Positions 11,963-24,576 of a stretch of 64,000 bases of DNA are shown here, in pieces. The DNA lies in assembly GCA_029582265.1 (NCBI GenBank), contig CM055820.1, positions 18,434,485 through 18,498,484 on the forward strand, in the 5' to 3' direction. The position numbers and the translations under genes are program-made. The notes under the pieces were generated by a model. That model searched no databases, was not told the origin of the DNA, and saw nothing but the letters and a program-made list of their open reading frames with translations. The first letter of the stretch is position 1; each line of letters begins with the position of its first letter. The stretch comes from Zoroaster sp. YZ-2022 (lineage: Eukaryota; Echinodermata; Asteroidea; Forcipulatida; Zoroasteridae).

Positions 11963-12370
11963 AAGAGATGATTTTTTTCAATTTGACTTGGGAACACACT
12001 AAGGACATCCAGTATATTGCAGAGGTCATGTTTCTGAAAAAAAATTGAAAAATATTACTGCACTGCAAAATGCCAGCTTTAAACATACTTGGTTCGTCTA
12101 TGATGTTTCTGTGCAGTTTGCAATGGATAACCATGCATTGTGTATGCATTATTGTATTTCTTGGGTGCAATGTTTTTCTTTAAAAATTTCTTTAAATAAC
12201 AATTAGTTTCCTCCTTGAATATTTAAACAATATCCGAGATATTATCTAAAGGCAATTTCAGACAGTTTTACAAAATTAACCTTATTAGGGGCGGATCCAG
12301 GTTGACAGAAAATGGGGCCTCATACACAATGAATCATACGCTGAGGGGCAAATCACGAGCCTTTCTTCAC

Positions 12371-12403
<33 letters not shown>

Positions 12404-12945
12404 TAAATTGTTTATATAGCGCACGACCACCAACTAAGTGGTGCTCAAGGCGCATTATATTATTATCCCTGCTCATAAGGCTCATCAATCATTCCTTAAA
12501 CCATCTCAGCTCCCTGGGAGTATACAGCTCAATTGCTGCCATTTCTAGCGCATATAGAGCAAACCAACTCTGCCTTTCACAGGTACCCATTTAACCCCTG
12601 GGTGGAGAGAAGCAATTATGATTAAGTGTCTTGCTCAATGCAACACAAGTGTCACGGCCGTAATTCGAACCCACATGATGTGCCGAGAAGAAAATGTAAA
12701 CAATTTCAATAGCCGAAAAAGAGCACATGCAGACTATGGTATTAATTTCACAATTCCACATACCTTTTGCTGTAACAGTACTGTATTCATCCAATAAAGA
12801 CCTGAAATACAAGGATATTGAATGGGAAAATTTAATGTGTAAAGATTTTTCATTTATTATCAGCCTTACTGATACTGTAAACAAAAGCACACGTTTAAAT
12901 CCCACCATCAAAACAAACCATGGACGACGCCATTTTGAAACTATA

Positions 12946-13427
12946 GGGTGCACCCAACTAAATAAACTCCCATAGTAAACAGTGCTAAATACACAATATT
13001 CAAAAATCATTAAAAAATACTTAGAAGTCCCACAGTTTTTAAAACCAAAAGAAAAATATATTGATCGATATATAACCTTTTATTTTCTTCTCTATTCACT
13101 GTCTAAAGTCCAGGTTTCCAGGGAGTTATTCTCATCCCAATGAAAACCACCCTCTACAGTAGTGAAAACGTCCACACTGAAAAGCAGCCATTTTGGAAAA
13201 AGGCCTTACGCTTGAAATCAAATTAGGACCACTTTTTCAGGGCCTAGTGTGTCCAAAATACTCACAGTTGGAAGCCAAGGATCCCAGGTTATGATAGTGG
13301 GCCATTTTTACACAATCCATCAAATGAATGGGCCTCAAATCTTTGTTTTTCAGAAGAATTTGAGGGCATACACTTTATGATAAATAGCTCGGCGCATGAA
13401 TTCCTCACTATTTAGTGGGGTGCACCC
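12946..13427. mobile_element. Array MITE, copy 3
   Basis: Same terminal repeats and flanks as copy 2. Confidence 0.9.
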
Positions 13428-13839
13428 TTTAAAGAGATGATTTTTTTCAATTTGACTTGGGAACACACTAAGGACATCCAGTATATTGCAGAGGTCATGT
13501 TTCTGAAAAAAAATTGAAAAATATTACTCCACTGCAAAATGCCAGCTTTAAACATACTTGGTTCGTCTATGATGTTTCTGTGCAGTTTGCAATGGATAAC
13601 CATGCATTGTGTATGCATTATTGTATTTCTTGGGTGCAATGTTTTTCTTTAAAAATTTCTTTAAATAACAATTAGTTTCCTCCTTGAATATTTAAACAAT
13701 ATCCGAGATATTATCTAAAGGCAATTTCAGACAGTTTTACAAAATTAACCTTATTAGGGGCGGATCCAGGTTGACAGAAAATGGGGCCTCATACACAATG
13801 AATCATACGCTGAGGGGCAAATCACGAGCCTTTCTTCAC

Positions 13840-13872
<33 letters not shown>

Positions 13873-14414
13873 TGTGGATTTATATAGCGCACGTATCCAC
13901 CAACTAAGTGGTGCTCAAGGCGCATTATATTATTATCCCTGCTCATAAGGCTCACCAATCATTCCTTAAACCATCTCAGCTCCCTGGGGAGTATACAGCT
14001 CAATTGCTGCCATTTCTAGCGCATATAGAGCAAACCAACTCTGCCTTCACAGGTACCCATTTAACCCCTGGGTGGAGAGAAGCAATTATGATTAAGTGTC
14101 TTGCTCAAGGACACAAGTGTCACGGCCGTGATTCGAACCCACATGATGTGCCGAGAAGAAAATGTAAACAATTTCAATAGCCGAAAAAGAGCACATGCAG
14201 ACTATGGTATTAATTTCACAATTCCACATACCTTTTTGCTGTAACAGTACTGTATTCATCCAATAAAGACCTGAAATACAAGGATATTGAATGGGAAAAT
14301 TTAATGTGTAAAGATTTTTCATTTATTATCAGCCTTACTGATACTGTAAACAAAAGCACACGTTTAAATCCCACCATCAAAACAAACCATGGACGACGCC
14401 ATTTTGAAACTATA

Positions 14415-14884
14415 GGGTGCACCCACTAAATAAACTCCCATAGTAAACAGTGCTAAATACACAATATTCAAAAATCATGAAAAATACTTAGAAGTCCCAC
14501 AGTTTTTAAAACCAAAAGAAAAATATTGATCGATATATAACCTTTATTTTCTTCTCTATTCACTGTCTAAAGTCCAGGTTTCCAGGAGTTATTCTCATCC
14601 CAATGAAAACCACCCTCTACAGTAGTGAAAACGTCCACACTGAAAAGCAGCCATTTTGGAAAAAGGCCTTACGCTTGAAATCAAATTAGGACCACTTTTT
14701 CAGGGCCTAGTGTGTCCAAAATACTCACAGTTGGAAGCCAAGGACCCCAGGTTATGATAGTGGGCCATTTTACACAATCCATCAAATGAATGGGCCTCAA
14801 ATCTTTGTTTTCAGAAAATTTGAGGGCATACTTTATGATAAATAGCTCGGCGCATGAATTCCTCACTATTTAGTGGGTGCACCC
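14415..14884. mobile_element. Array MITE, copy 4
   Basis: Same terminal repeats and flanks; slightly shorter through small indels. Confidence 0.9.
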
Positions 14885-15295
14885 TTTAAAGAGATGATTT
14901 TTTCAATTTGACTTGGGAACACACTAAGGACATCCAGTATATTGCAGAGGTCATGTTTCTGAAAAAAATTGAAAAATATTACTCCACTGCAAAATGCCAG
15001 CTTTAAACATACTTGGTTCGTCTATGATGTTTCTGTGCAGTTTGCAATGGATAACCATGCATTGTGTATGCATTATTGTATTTCTTGGGTGCAATGTTTT
15101 TCTTTAAAAATTTCTTTAAATAACAATTAGTTTCCTCCTTGAATATTTAAACAATATCCGAGATATTATCTAAAGGCAATTTCAGACAGTTTTACAAAAT
15201 TAACCTTATTAGGGGCGGATCCAGGTTGACAGAAAATGGGGCCTCATACACAATGAATCATACGCTGAGGGGGCAAATCACGAGCCTTTCTTCAC

Positions 15296-15328
<33 letters not shown>

Positions 15329-15858
15329 TGTGGATTTATATAGCGCACGTATCCACCAACTAAGTGGTGCTCAAGGCGCATTATATTATTATCCCTGCTC
15401 ATAAATCATTCCTTAAACCATCTCAGCTCCCTGGGGAGTATACAGCTCAATTGCTGCCATTTCTAGCGCATATAGAGCAAACCAACTCTGCCTTCACAGG
15501 TACCCATTTAACCCCTGGGTGGAGAGAAGCAATTATGATTAAGTGTCTTGCTCAAGGACACAAGTGTCACGGCCGTGATTCGAACCCACATGATGTGCCG
15601 AGAAGAAAATGTAAACAATTTCAATAGCCGAAAAAGAGCACATGCAGACTATGGTATTACTTTCACAATTCCACATACCTTTTGCTGTAACAGTACTGTA
15701 TTCATCCAATAAAGACCTGAAATACAAGGATATTGAATGGGAAAATTTAATGTAAAGATTTTTCATTTATTATCAGCCTTACTGATACTGTAAACAAAAG
15801 CACACGTTTAAATCCCACCATCAAAACAAACCATGGACGACGCCATTTTGAAACTATA

Positions 15859-16336
15859 GGGTGCACCCACTAAATAAACTCCCATAGTAAACAGTGCTAA
15901 ATACACAATATTCAAAAATCATGAAAAATACTTAGAAGTCCCACAGTTTTAAAACCAAAAGAAAAAATATTGATCGATATATAACCTTTTATTTTCTTCT
16001 CTATTCACTGTCTAAAGTCCAGGTTTCCAGGGAGTTATTCTCATCCCAATGAAAACCACCCTCTACAGTAGTGAAAACGTCCACACTGAAAAGCAGCCAT
16101 TTTGGAAAAAGGCCTTACGCTTGAAATCAAATTAGGACCACTTTTTCAGGGCCTAGTGTGTCCAAAATACTCACAGTTGGAAGCCAAGGACCCCCGGGTT
16201 ATGATAGTGGGCCATGTTTACACAATCCATCAAATGAATGGGCCTCAAATCTTTGTTTTTCAGAAAATTTGAGGGCATACACTTTATGATAAATAGCTCG
16301 GCGCATGAATTCCTCACTATTTAGTGGGGTGCACCC
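15859..16336. mobile_element. Array MITE, copy 5
   Basis: Same terminal repeats and flanks. Confidence 0.9.
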
Positions 16337-16748
16337 TTTAAAGAGATGATTTTTTTCAATTTGACTTGGGAACACACTAAGGACATCCAGTATATTGCAG
16401 AGGTCATGTTTCTGAAAAAAAATTGAAAAATATTACTCCACTGCAAAATGCCAGCTTTAAACATACTTGGTTCGTCTATGATGTTTCTGTGCAGTTTGCA
16501 ATGGATAACCATGCATTGTGTATGCATTATTGTATTTCTTGGGTGCAATGTTTTTCTTTAAAAATTTCTTTAAATAACAATTAGTTTCCTCCTTGAATAT
16601 TTAAACAATATCTGAGATATTATCTAAAGGCAATTTCAGACAGTTTTACAAAATTAACCTTATTAGGGGCGGATCCAGGTTGACAGAAAATGGGGCCTCA
16701 TACACAATGAATCATACGCTGAGGGGCAAATCACGAGCCTTTCTTCAC

Positions 16749-16781
<33 letters not shown>

Positions 16782-17321
16782 TGTGGATTTATATAGCGCA
16801 CGTATCCACCAACTAAGTGGTGCTCAAGGCGCATTATATTATTATCCCTGCTCATAAGGCTCACCAATCATTCCTTAAACCATCTCAGCTCCTGGGAGTA
16901 TACAGCTCAATTGCTGCCATTTCTAGCGCATATAGAGCAAACCAACTCTGCCTTCACAGGTACCCATTTAACCCCTGGGTGGAGAGAAGCAATTATGATT
17001 AAGTGTCTTGCTCAAGGACACAAGTGTCACGGCCGTGATTCGAACCCACATGATGTGCCGAGAAGAAAATGTAAACAATTTCAATAGCCGAAAAAGAGCA
17101 CATGCAGACTATGGTATTAATTTCACAATTCCACATACCTTTTTGTTGTAACAGTACTGTATTCATCCAATAAAGACCTGAAATACAAGGATATTGAATG
17201 GGAAAATTTAATGTGTAAAGATTTTTCATTTATTATCAGCCTTACTGATACTGTAAACAAAAGCACACGTTTAAATCCCACCATCAAAACAAACCATGGA
17301 CGACGCCATTTTGAATCTATA

Positions 17322-17802
17322 GGGTGCACCCCACTAAATAAACTCCCATAGTAAACAGTGCTAAATACACAATATTCAAAAATCATTAAAAAATACTTAG
17401 AAGTCCCACAGTTTTTAAAACCAAAAGAAAAAATATTGATCGATATATAACCTTTTATTTTCTTCTCTATTCACTGTCTAAAGTCCAGGTTTCCAGGGAG
17501 TTATTCTCATCCCAATGAAAACCACCCTCTACAGTAGTGAAAACGTCCACACTGAAAAGCAGCCATTTTGGAAAAGGCCTTACGCTTGAAATCAAATTAG
17601 GACCACTTTTTCAGGGCCTAGTGTGTCCAAAATACTCACAGTTGGAAGCCAAGGACCCCCAGGTTATGATAGTGGGCCATTTTTACACAATCCATCAAAT
17701 GAATGGGCCTCAAATCTTTGTTTTTCAGAAAAATTTGAGGGCATACACTTTATGATAAATAGCTCGGCGCATGAATTCCTCACTATTTAGTGGGGTGCAC
17801 CC
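17322..17802. mobile_element. Array MITE, copy 6
   Basis: Same terminal repeats; left flank GAATCTATA. Confidence 0.9.
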
Positions 17803-18140
17803 TTTAAAGAGATGATTTTTTTCAATTTGACTTGGGAACACACTAAGGACATCCAGTATATTGCAGAGGTCATGTTTCTGAAAAAAAATTGAAAAATATT
17901 ACTCCACTGCAAAATGCCAGCTTTAAACATACTTGGTTCGTCTATGATGTTTCTGTGCAGTTTGCAATGGATAACCATGCATGGTGTATGCATTATTGTA
18001 TTTCTTGGGTGCAATGTTTTTCTTTAAAAAATTCTTTAAATAACAATTAGTTTCCTCCTTGAATATTTAAACAATATCTGAGATATTGGCCCCATAGAGC
18101 AATAGATAATTGGCATAAGTGGACCGCCCACCAACATAGG

Positions 18141-18212
18141 GGCTGGTTAGCTCAGTTGGTAGAGCGCTTGTACGGTATTCGAGAGGTCGCGGGTTCGAGT
18201 CCGGCATCAGCC
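18141..18212 (+). tRNA. tRNA-like sequence, anticodon position GGT (Thr-like), probably pseudo or SINE head
   Basis: A full cloverleaf can be drawn: 7-bp acceptor stem with one G:T, D-arm GCTC/GAGC, anticodon loop ACGGTAT, T-arm with TTCGAGT loop. Box A (TAGCTCAGTTGG) and box B (GGTTCGAGTCC) are good. Against a working tRNA: base 33 is C instead of the near-universal U, the last anticodon-stem pair is T:T, and the T-stem has a G:G. No CCA is needed in animals. Duplication with flanks suggests a tRNA-derived repeat. Confidence 0.55.
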
Positions 18213-18462
18213 AATTTTTCTTTGCTCGCGAACCGTTTATAATATTTTAGGTCAGTTTCTCCATATAAATCTACTTTGTGTACAACCACGTAAAAGGCTT
18301 GTGTCCCGTTAATTGTGTGATCCCCGCTACTGCCGTTACCCGGGTTGTTTGCATCTGACCGGGACTTGATCCCTGGCTACTCGGCAGATATGGTTTGGCC
18401 TCTGACCTGGCCCCCATAGAGCAATAGATAATTGGCATAAGTGGACCGCCCACCAACATAGG

Positions 18463-18534
18463 GGCTGGTTAGCTCAGTTGGTAGAGCGCTCGTACGGTAT
18501 TCGAGAGGTCGCAGGTTCGAGTCCGGCATCAGCC
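18463..18534 (+). tRNA. tRNA-like sequence, second copy
   Basis: Differs from the first at two positions: the anticodon stem now has a C:G pair in place of T:G, and the T-stem has A instead of G at the mismatched position. C33 and the T:T pair remain. Promoter boxes A and B are intact. Confidence 0.55.
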
Positions 18535-18553
18535 AATTTTTCTTTGCTCGCGA

Positions 18554-19140
18554 ACCATATATATTATATATAAAAAATCATATGGGTTGGTAATGCTATT
18601 ACACTCTACATCCAATCTATGTGAATGCTCTATAGTGAATGCTCATCTACAGTATGTCCCCAAAAAGTGTCACTCTAACTATTTCTGAAAATATATCAAA
18701 ACCACGAAATACATTTTGGAACTTTTTCAATTGCACAGATACTCCTAATTTTATGTAAATTCTCTCACGCATCACTGCACAACATCCAATTCTTTAGAAC
18801 AACCATTTTGGACACTGTGACTGTGACTACATGTACCATTTCTTGAGACAGACGGTCGCCAACTCGAATAAAATCCAACCCCCGCGTGTTCTGCGTGGTG
18901 TACTTTGTGGCAATTGAAACGGGGGTGGGTACACGTAAGCCCTCGTTCGAACACGTTCGTACTCGTTGTAACTCGTCGAACTCGCAAGCCCCGCCAAAAA
19001 TTGTTGTTGCGAGTGCACGTTTTTTCCACTCGCAATTTTACGTGGGCCCCCGTTGAAAGCGCTCGCAATACACGGCACGTTCCCCGTTCCCCCCGCGTGT
19101 TTTTGAAGCAACTTATGGGCTGTACTGTAGTGCATATTGC
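18554..19140. other. No gene seen
   Basis: Mixed sequence with a GC-richer patch at 18,840-19,110 holding short repeats (ACACGTTCGTACTCG-like). The minus-strand frames here show no known motif. Confidence 0.4.
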
Positions 19141-19495
19141 TTAAATCAGTACTGCTTTGTTGTGTAAATGTTGTGTAAGATTTTCTGCAAAGTGTCTGCA
19201 AAGGGCATTGGAATCATTTACCTGACCATCAGTCATCATGGCAAGACCACAATTTAATGCTGTTACGGCCGAAACAGACTTAATGTCCGGAACGAATACA
19301 TCTGGTGGGCAAAAAGTCTCTGATTGATTTTTTGTTAAGAAATTCGTATTCGGGATCAGCCGTACACCAGCTGGTTCCCATCGAATGTGCCCTGGCTCGA
19401 TTGTGAGAGCACAATTCACTACGGCGTCTGGTGGTTGCTACTGCCAGTAGGAAAGCCACTTTGATTAACAGTTGTATCAGCAAGGATTGGGCCAA
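19141..19495 (-). pseudogene. DIRS tyrosine recombinase fragment
   Basis: Two overlapping minus-strand frames. One has IKVAFLLAVATTRRRSEL, matching the helix near the first catalytic Arg region of DIRS recombinases, where ATARRRSEL-type text is usual. The other continues VRLIPNTNFLTKNQSETF and VPDIKSVSAVTALNCG. The catalytic Tyr end is not identified. Broken by a frameshift near 19,400. Confidence 0.6.
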
Positions 19496-19806
19496 TAGTT
19501 AAAAGGGAGCCTCAGACAGTGCGGATAGCACTTGAAACAGGTCCCAGGATTGAATGAGTTTACGCACTGGGGGTTGTTGTACAAACATTCCCCGGATGAG
19601 TTGGGTTATTACCGGGTTGTTTGATATAGATGATCCGTCTGGGAATCCTTTGTGGATTGCTGCAATAGCTGAACGATAATTTTTTATTGTAGTGATTGCT
19701 CGGGCTCTTAAACAGGTGAACCAGGAAATCCCTATTGCTGTTAAAGAAGCAATGGTAGGATCATGATTCTGTCGCTACACCATTTGAAAAATGGTGTAAT
19801 CTGCTA

Positions 19807-20200
19807 TTATGTAGACCTTCCGGGTCGATGGTCTATGACTGTGTGTGCAGCTATTGCTGCCTGCTCGTCCGCGAAGGCCAGCTGCTCAGAGAGATCTCTT
19901 GACAATGCCAGCATGTCAGGTGGAGATCCTTCGGAGCCGGATGAAGGAATCTCGATACTGGCTGGAACAGGATGTCCGGCGAACCACGGTTGGTGGGGCC
20001 AGAATGGGGCTATGAGCAGGATCTTGCAGTTTTCCTGCTCGATCTTGGTTAACACTTGGTTAACACTTGGTTAAATTAGTGATATCGGAGGAAAGGCATA
20101 TGCAAGGATGCCGTCCCATCGTATTGATAATGCATCTATGTGCCATGCTTTCGAAAAAACGATAATAGGTGGAGGTGGATTGGACTATTCGAACCTGCAC
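19807..20200 (-). pseudogene. DIRS RNase H fragment
   Basis: Contains KILLIAPFWPHQPWF, a signature near the end of the RNase H region in DIRS pol. Upstream, in broken frames, an alanine/tyrosine-rich stretch ending in YAFPPISLI is also readable. TTGGTTAACAC is tandemly repeated at 20,046-20,070 and has probably disturbed the frame. Confidence 0.6.
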
Positions 20201-20227
20201 CAACTTATGAGGTTTACCATGCGGCTG

Positions 20228-20563
20228 TCAGTCCCAGTAGTCTGAAGCCAGGCCTCGCTGGTGCAGGCGTTGTTTCCATGAAGAGCTTTTTACGCACTGT
20301 TGAAGATTCATGATGCGCTCGCCTGTCGGGCGTGTAGTTCCCTTTTGGAGGTCAACCACCACGCCCAAGAAGACCGTGGTCTGTGTGGGCTGTAGTTGTG
20401 ATTTTGCTTTGTTGACGATGAACCCCAGATTTTTTGTCAGCCGTTGTGTTGTTTCTATTGCTGCACATGTCTCTTGATACGACTGGCCCACTACAAGCCA
20501 GTCGTCGAGGTACATGAAAATATTTATTCCTTGTCTTCGCAGTACTGCCCCGATCGTATTCAC
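20228..20563 (-). pseudogene. DIRS reverse transcriptase fragment
   Basis: Open for 111 codons. Contains INIFMYLDDWLVVGQS, where YLDD is the catalytic YxDD box in the DIRS form, then TQRLTKNLGFIVNKAKSQL and VFLGVVVDLQKG, the following RT motifs. N-terminal RT motifs must lie upstream in other frames. Ends in a stop shortly after the thumb region. Confidence 0.75.
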
Positions 20564-20624
20564 TAATCTGGTGAAAACCCTGGGGGAGTTGACAATCCGA
20601 AGGGGAGGGATCTGAATTCGTAAG

Positions 20625-22000
20625 TCACTTTGTACTGGAAGCGAAGGTATTTGTAATGTTCCGGAAGGATGGTCGAAAGGCCTGACTGCCTGGTCGAGGC
20701 TGGCGACGGTCGGCCGCCACGAAAGCTACCCGGTTAGTCTTCAGCGGTCGACTATGTGGGATCTGAAAAGTCGTTTTCCCTCTCTTCGCTGCGCTTGGTC
20801 GTGGAGTTGCAGTTGCGGGCCTTGAGGGTTTATTTTGTCCGTTGCCTCTAGGTGTTTTGCTTCGTCCTCCATGGATTCCTGAATTCACCAGCATATAGGT
20901 CCTGTCCCAACAGTGGTAGGAGTCAATGTGCTTTCGAGCCCCTTCTGAAGGGAGGTATAGGGCATCTAAGACATTAGCCCAGCGGGTAGAGGTTGCGAGG
21001 ATTGAAATTCTCATGAACTGTTCCAGCACGGTGCACAGACCATGGTCAAGGCCATTAATGGAATGCCGCCATTAGCATATCAGCCAGGATGGACGACTCC
21101 TCCTCACAACCTGACACAATATATTCAGATAGCAAGAGCAAGAAGGATGAAGATCGCATGCCATCCTCTATCTTTCCTCTATTACGATCAGTAAATAATA
21201 CTTTGGAGGGAGTGGATGCACCATCAGAAGTCAGTTTGTCTTTGGCCGAATCGGGTAGGATTGGCACCGAGAAGAACTTTTGGAAAGGTGTAGTATGGCA
21301 GCTCCTTTTTTTCTATATGATTGCCATGTCTTCTGGCCGATGGTAACTGAAGCACGTATATCATGTCATGTTGCACCAGTCGGAGTTCCGTCTCTGTGAT
21401 CGACAGCCGTTGCATACGGGCTGTCTCTTCGTCCATCCCCGATGAGTTGTGATCGGATAGAGGACGAGTTGACTCCAAAATCGTTGATGTCGTGCAGCTG
21501 GTCCCTTGCTGGGCATCAGCCATGCCTGCAGGGCCAGATGGTGCATGGCGGTTGGCGTGGGGTCCTCTGGGACGAGGCGTATCCGATCGATGTTCGGTGG
21601 GGGAAGCTGGTGGGTGACTTAAAGTCTGCAGAGGTCCCTCTGCCGTGTGGTTGCTTGCCAGCGCGGGTCGACCAGGTAGCCCAGGTCCCCTCTGTGTGAG
21701 TAGGGGATGGTTTGCAAGTTGGCCGTGACCAAGTCCTACCAGTGGGGCACGGAGATGGCTGATAGCGATGCAGAAATTGTTTGAAAGGCCTGCATGACGT
21801 CCGCCGGGATACAGAGTCCCGTTATCGGTGTCGCTTTTACGCCGATTTAACGGGTCAGACGACTCCCTGAGTCGGAGGGCGATTGTTGGTTTCGGGAACG
21901 ATGGCTCTTTTTCCCCTTCTTTGTGTGGTCCTGTGATGTATCCGATGTCAGCCGGGCGACACGGGGGCCACTGGGATGCCCAAACAACGGGAGAAATCAA
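20625..22000 (-). pseudogene. DIRS upstream region (gag-like and start of pol), broken
   Basis: Two long minus-strand frames (20,625-21,029 and 21,224-22,000), GC-richer than the surroundings, lie where DIRS gag/pol starts should be. The second is rich in Pro, Arg and His and may simply be an out-of-frame shadow. No diagnostic motif was recognised, so the assignment rests on position. Confidence 0.35.
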
Positions 22001-22680
22001 GCGAGAGTATCCAGTGGCGAGACTGGCCCCGGGAACCTCTTGCCTCTGGGCTTTTACCTCTAGTCCCGTGAATATACGCTACCGAGGAGGTTGAGGGGAT
22101 GAAGCTCGTTGCCCACACCACGTTTACTTGACTGCTGGACACTCGGTGCCCTCAACCCGGTGTATACGGGAGGTTGGGGAGTGTCAGAGCACAGGAAGGT
22201 GCAGGACTCTTTCTTCTGGCCTCGGCCGTTCACACTTTTTCCCTTAGGTCCCGTGGCTGTAGCTAATAATCCGGGGGTTGGGAGTGTGCACGGACGTGCT
22301 AGGCAGATCGAAGGGGCACCGACCCGTGGCTTTTGGTCAGGGTACTCGTCGAGCCGGCGCAGGATACGGGCTCCTGCTTTCTGGAGCTCGTCTCCCGTGA
22401 TTGGCCCTGTTGAGCTGGAGCCGGCTCGGGTTTGTATCCTTGCTGGCCAGCTTCCTTGCCCTTCTGGCTACCCTTCAGTCGGCCGGATATGAAGGCTGGT
22501 TAGAGCCCCCTGTCCGGCCCTGCGGGTTCCCCAGCGCCTGGGCCTACTCTGGCACCGGAGTTAGGAGGGGAACTGCTGGCCTGGAGACTTTCTAGGTCAA
22601 CGCCGAGCCCCTGAAGAGATGGACGGTCCCGAGGAGTGGTAATTCTCCCCGTTACGGACGGTCTCGACTCTAGCCAGGCG

Positions 22681-24384
22681 TTTTGACATACTAACGTTCA
22701 CTAAAAGAAGAAAAGAAAAATTTTATAGATTCGACACTCAACAATCGTCTACTACTTACTACTTAATATCTTTATTGGAAATCTCTCTTAAATGTGTGGT
22801 AAATAATAGTGAATCTACGGAGCTCGAAGAAAACACGTGCGAATTCTACCTGCCGCTAAGAGAAAAGAGGACGATAGAGGGCTAACGTGCCACAGGAGCA
22901 TTGTGGGTAGGCCTATTGTGTGTAAATTCTTAGCGAATGAAACCTGCCGGTTGGGGAAATATGCAAATGTAGTAGCTCTACAGGTAAGTAGAGTGACATA
23001 GACCCATGGTTTTATTTTTGAAAACTGAATTTGGCGGTATTTCAGTTTAGTCTAACTTACTCTAATTTAGGTCTTCGTAAATAAAAACTACACAAAACTT
23101 GGTTAAGAATAAACAGAATTTTCATATTTTTACAAAAATCACACCTTATGTCTCAAAATTCTCATTATTTATACATAGTAAAAACAATGTTTAATTGCCT
23201 GATAAATTATGATTTATCAGTTAACAATCTAGGCTTGTCAATATATAACAGAGGTATGACTACTTACGGACATGCACAGACATAGCCTTTAGGGGCCTTG
23301 GTAAGGGGGAAGCATTTGCCTTCTTCATGTCCTTACGAAGTGGTCTTGCACTTGATATCTGTACAGGGAAACAAAGTCACAAAATGAAAGGAAAATGACC
23401 AATAGTCATATTTTATCAATGTATTACCATAAAACTAGGTTTGTGAAATGTCAAATTGCAACATTGGAATATTTCTTTCTTTGTTAATTCATCTTTTTTA
23501 AGAGTATAAGTTACAATATTTGTCATGTTGGTTAAACTGTTTTCTTTTTGGTTATGCCTATTCTTTTTGAATCAAGATAAACATTCAACAACCAACTTGT
23601 GACACATCATAAAGTGAAAAAAATCACTTGGTAAATTAATTTTTTACTTGTAAATAATAGCACCTCGGACATAAATACATATTTCAAGGCTATATTTTAC
23701 ACATTAGGCCACTCCATTTTATTTATTGTTTTACAGATTTTCAGGTGCTGAGAAAAGTCGTCGGTGGAAAAAATTAAATTGTTTTATGCCTTAATAATTT
23801 ACATTAACAGTTTAATAAGGATCAAATCAATAAAAACATTTGCCTGATTAATTGCATTGTTTTATTGCATCACAATTAAAACATACATGAGTCAAGAGGA
23901 AATCAATTTTGTAAGTAGATCCGGGTTTTTACGCCGGATGCCCAAGTTCCTGACGCAACCCTCCCATTTATCCGGGCTTGGGACCGGCACTATAAGCATG
24001 CACTGTACTACATGTATGCCTTTTCAATCATACAATGAATTCCCCCTTACACTGACAGACATGGGCCAAAGGTTCATAATTTATCTTATGTTGTGTTACC
24101 AGCGATTAAATTATCAGTGTCACTCTTGTAATACGGCAAACCTCAACACCACCGAACCAATGCTGGAGGGAAACAGCTAAAATTATGGCTCCTACCCTCA
24201 CCCCAACCAAGATACACGTATTCTGTGTTGTTCGCCATGATAATGATAGAATTATATCAGATTTGACAACTGGAAAACATAATTTTCCAACACAGAACTA
24301 ACACATGCACAATTGCACGTCATCTTTTTCATCTCCTTCATGCGTTTAGGGTATCAGATTATTATGGATCATAAGACATCTTGA
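22681..24384. other. No gene seen; one SINE-like patch
   Basis: AT-rich. At about 23,925-24,000 the phrases GGATGCCCAAGTTCCTGACG and TTTATCCGGGCTTGGGACCG resemble a widespread dispersed repeat tail of aquatic animals, whose name I do not recall. The 107-codon frame over it is not a gene. Confidence 0.4.
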
Positions 24385-24515
24385 CCCTTGTGACAACTTG
24401 ACCCTTGTGACAACTCGACACGGACAACTCAACCTAAAAATCTCTACCCTTGTGACAACTCGACCCACAAAAAACTCGACCCAGGACAACTCAAACCCCC
24501 GTGACAACTCCCTTG
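24385..24515. repeat. Short degenerate tandem repeat (TTGTGACAACTCGACCC type)
   Basis: Variants of GACCCTTGTGACAACTCGAC follow each other about six times with small changes. Confidence 0.7.
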
Positions 24516-24576
24516 TGTCGAAAAATTAAGAATGCATTAAGTTGAGTTGGGTTAAATGATGATACATGTGGCGCTT

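Larger units (their letters stand above)
9045..18087 (+). repeat. Tandem array of about 1.46-kb units (seven units, one short)
   Basis: The anchor AGAGATGATTTTTTCAATTT recurs near 9,525; 10,985; 11,963; 13,433; 14,888; 16,342 and 17,808, giving steps of about 1,460, 978, 1,470, 1,455, 1,454 and 1,466 bp. Units are nearly identical, with differences mostly in homopolymers. Each full unit contains, in order, a roughly 480-bp inverted-repeat transposon, a unique stretch, an ATA/TAA microsatellite, and a SINE-like module. The short step lacks exactly the transposon. The array starts at the left end of the first transposon and stops within a unit at 18,087. The repeated 70-140-codon frames are by-products of the repetition and not genes. 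Confidence 0.95.
18088..18553 (+). repeat. Tandem duplication carrying two tRNA-like sequences
   Basis: Two copies (about 18,088-18,230 and 18,409-18,553, offset 321-322 bp) share GCCCCATAGAGCAATAGAT upstream of the tRNA-like body and AATTTTTCTTTGCTCGCG after it. The first copy directly abuts the end of the tandem array. Confidence 0.9.
19141..22680 (-). mobile_element. Decayed DIRS-type retrotransposon
   Basis: Read on the minus strand, the order is a GC-rich upstream region, reverse transcriptase with YLDDW, RNase H, then a tyrosine-recombinase-like end. This is the DIRS gene order, and a tyrosine recombinase in place of a DDE integrase is the mark of that class. All frames are broken. Exact termini (split direct or inverted repeats) were not found; 22,680 is an estimate from the change in base composition. 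Confidence 0.75.

Noticed and set aside
9997..17400. Repeated 70-140-codon open frames in the tandem array on both strands
   Set aside because: They recur with the unit, overlap the MITE, microsatellite and SINE-like parts, and differ by frameshifts between copies. No domain is visible.
18827..19201. 124-codon minus-strand frame next to the DIRS element
   Set aside because: No recognised domain and no splice or start context; it overlaps short GC-rich repeats.
21224..22492. Long frames on both strands in the GC-rich DIRS region
   Set aside because: The plus-strand ones have no motif, and GC-rich sequence gives long chance frames. Only the minus-strand region is kept, at low confidence.
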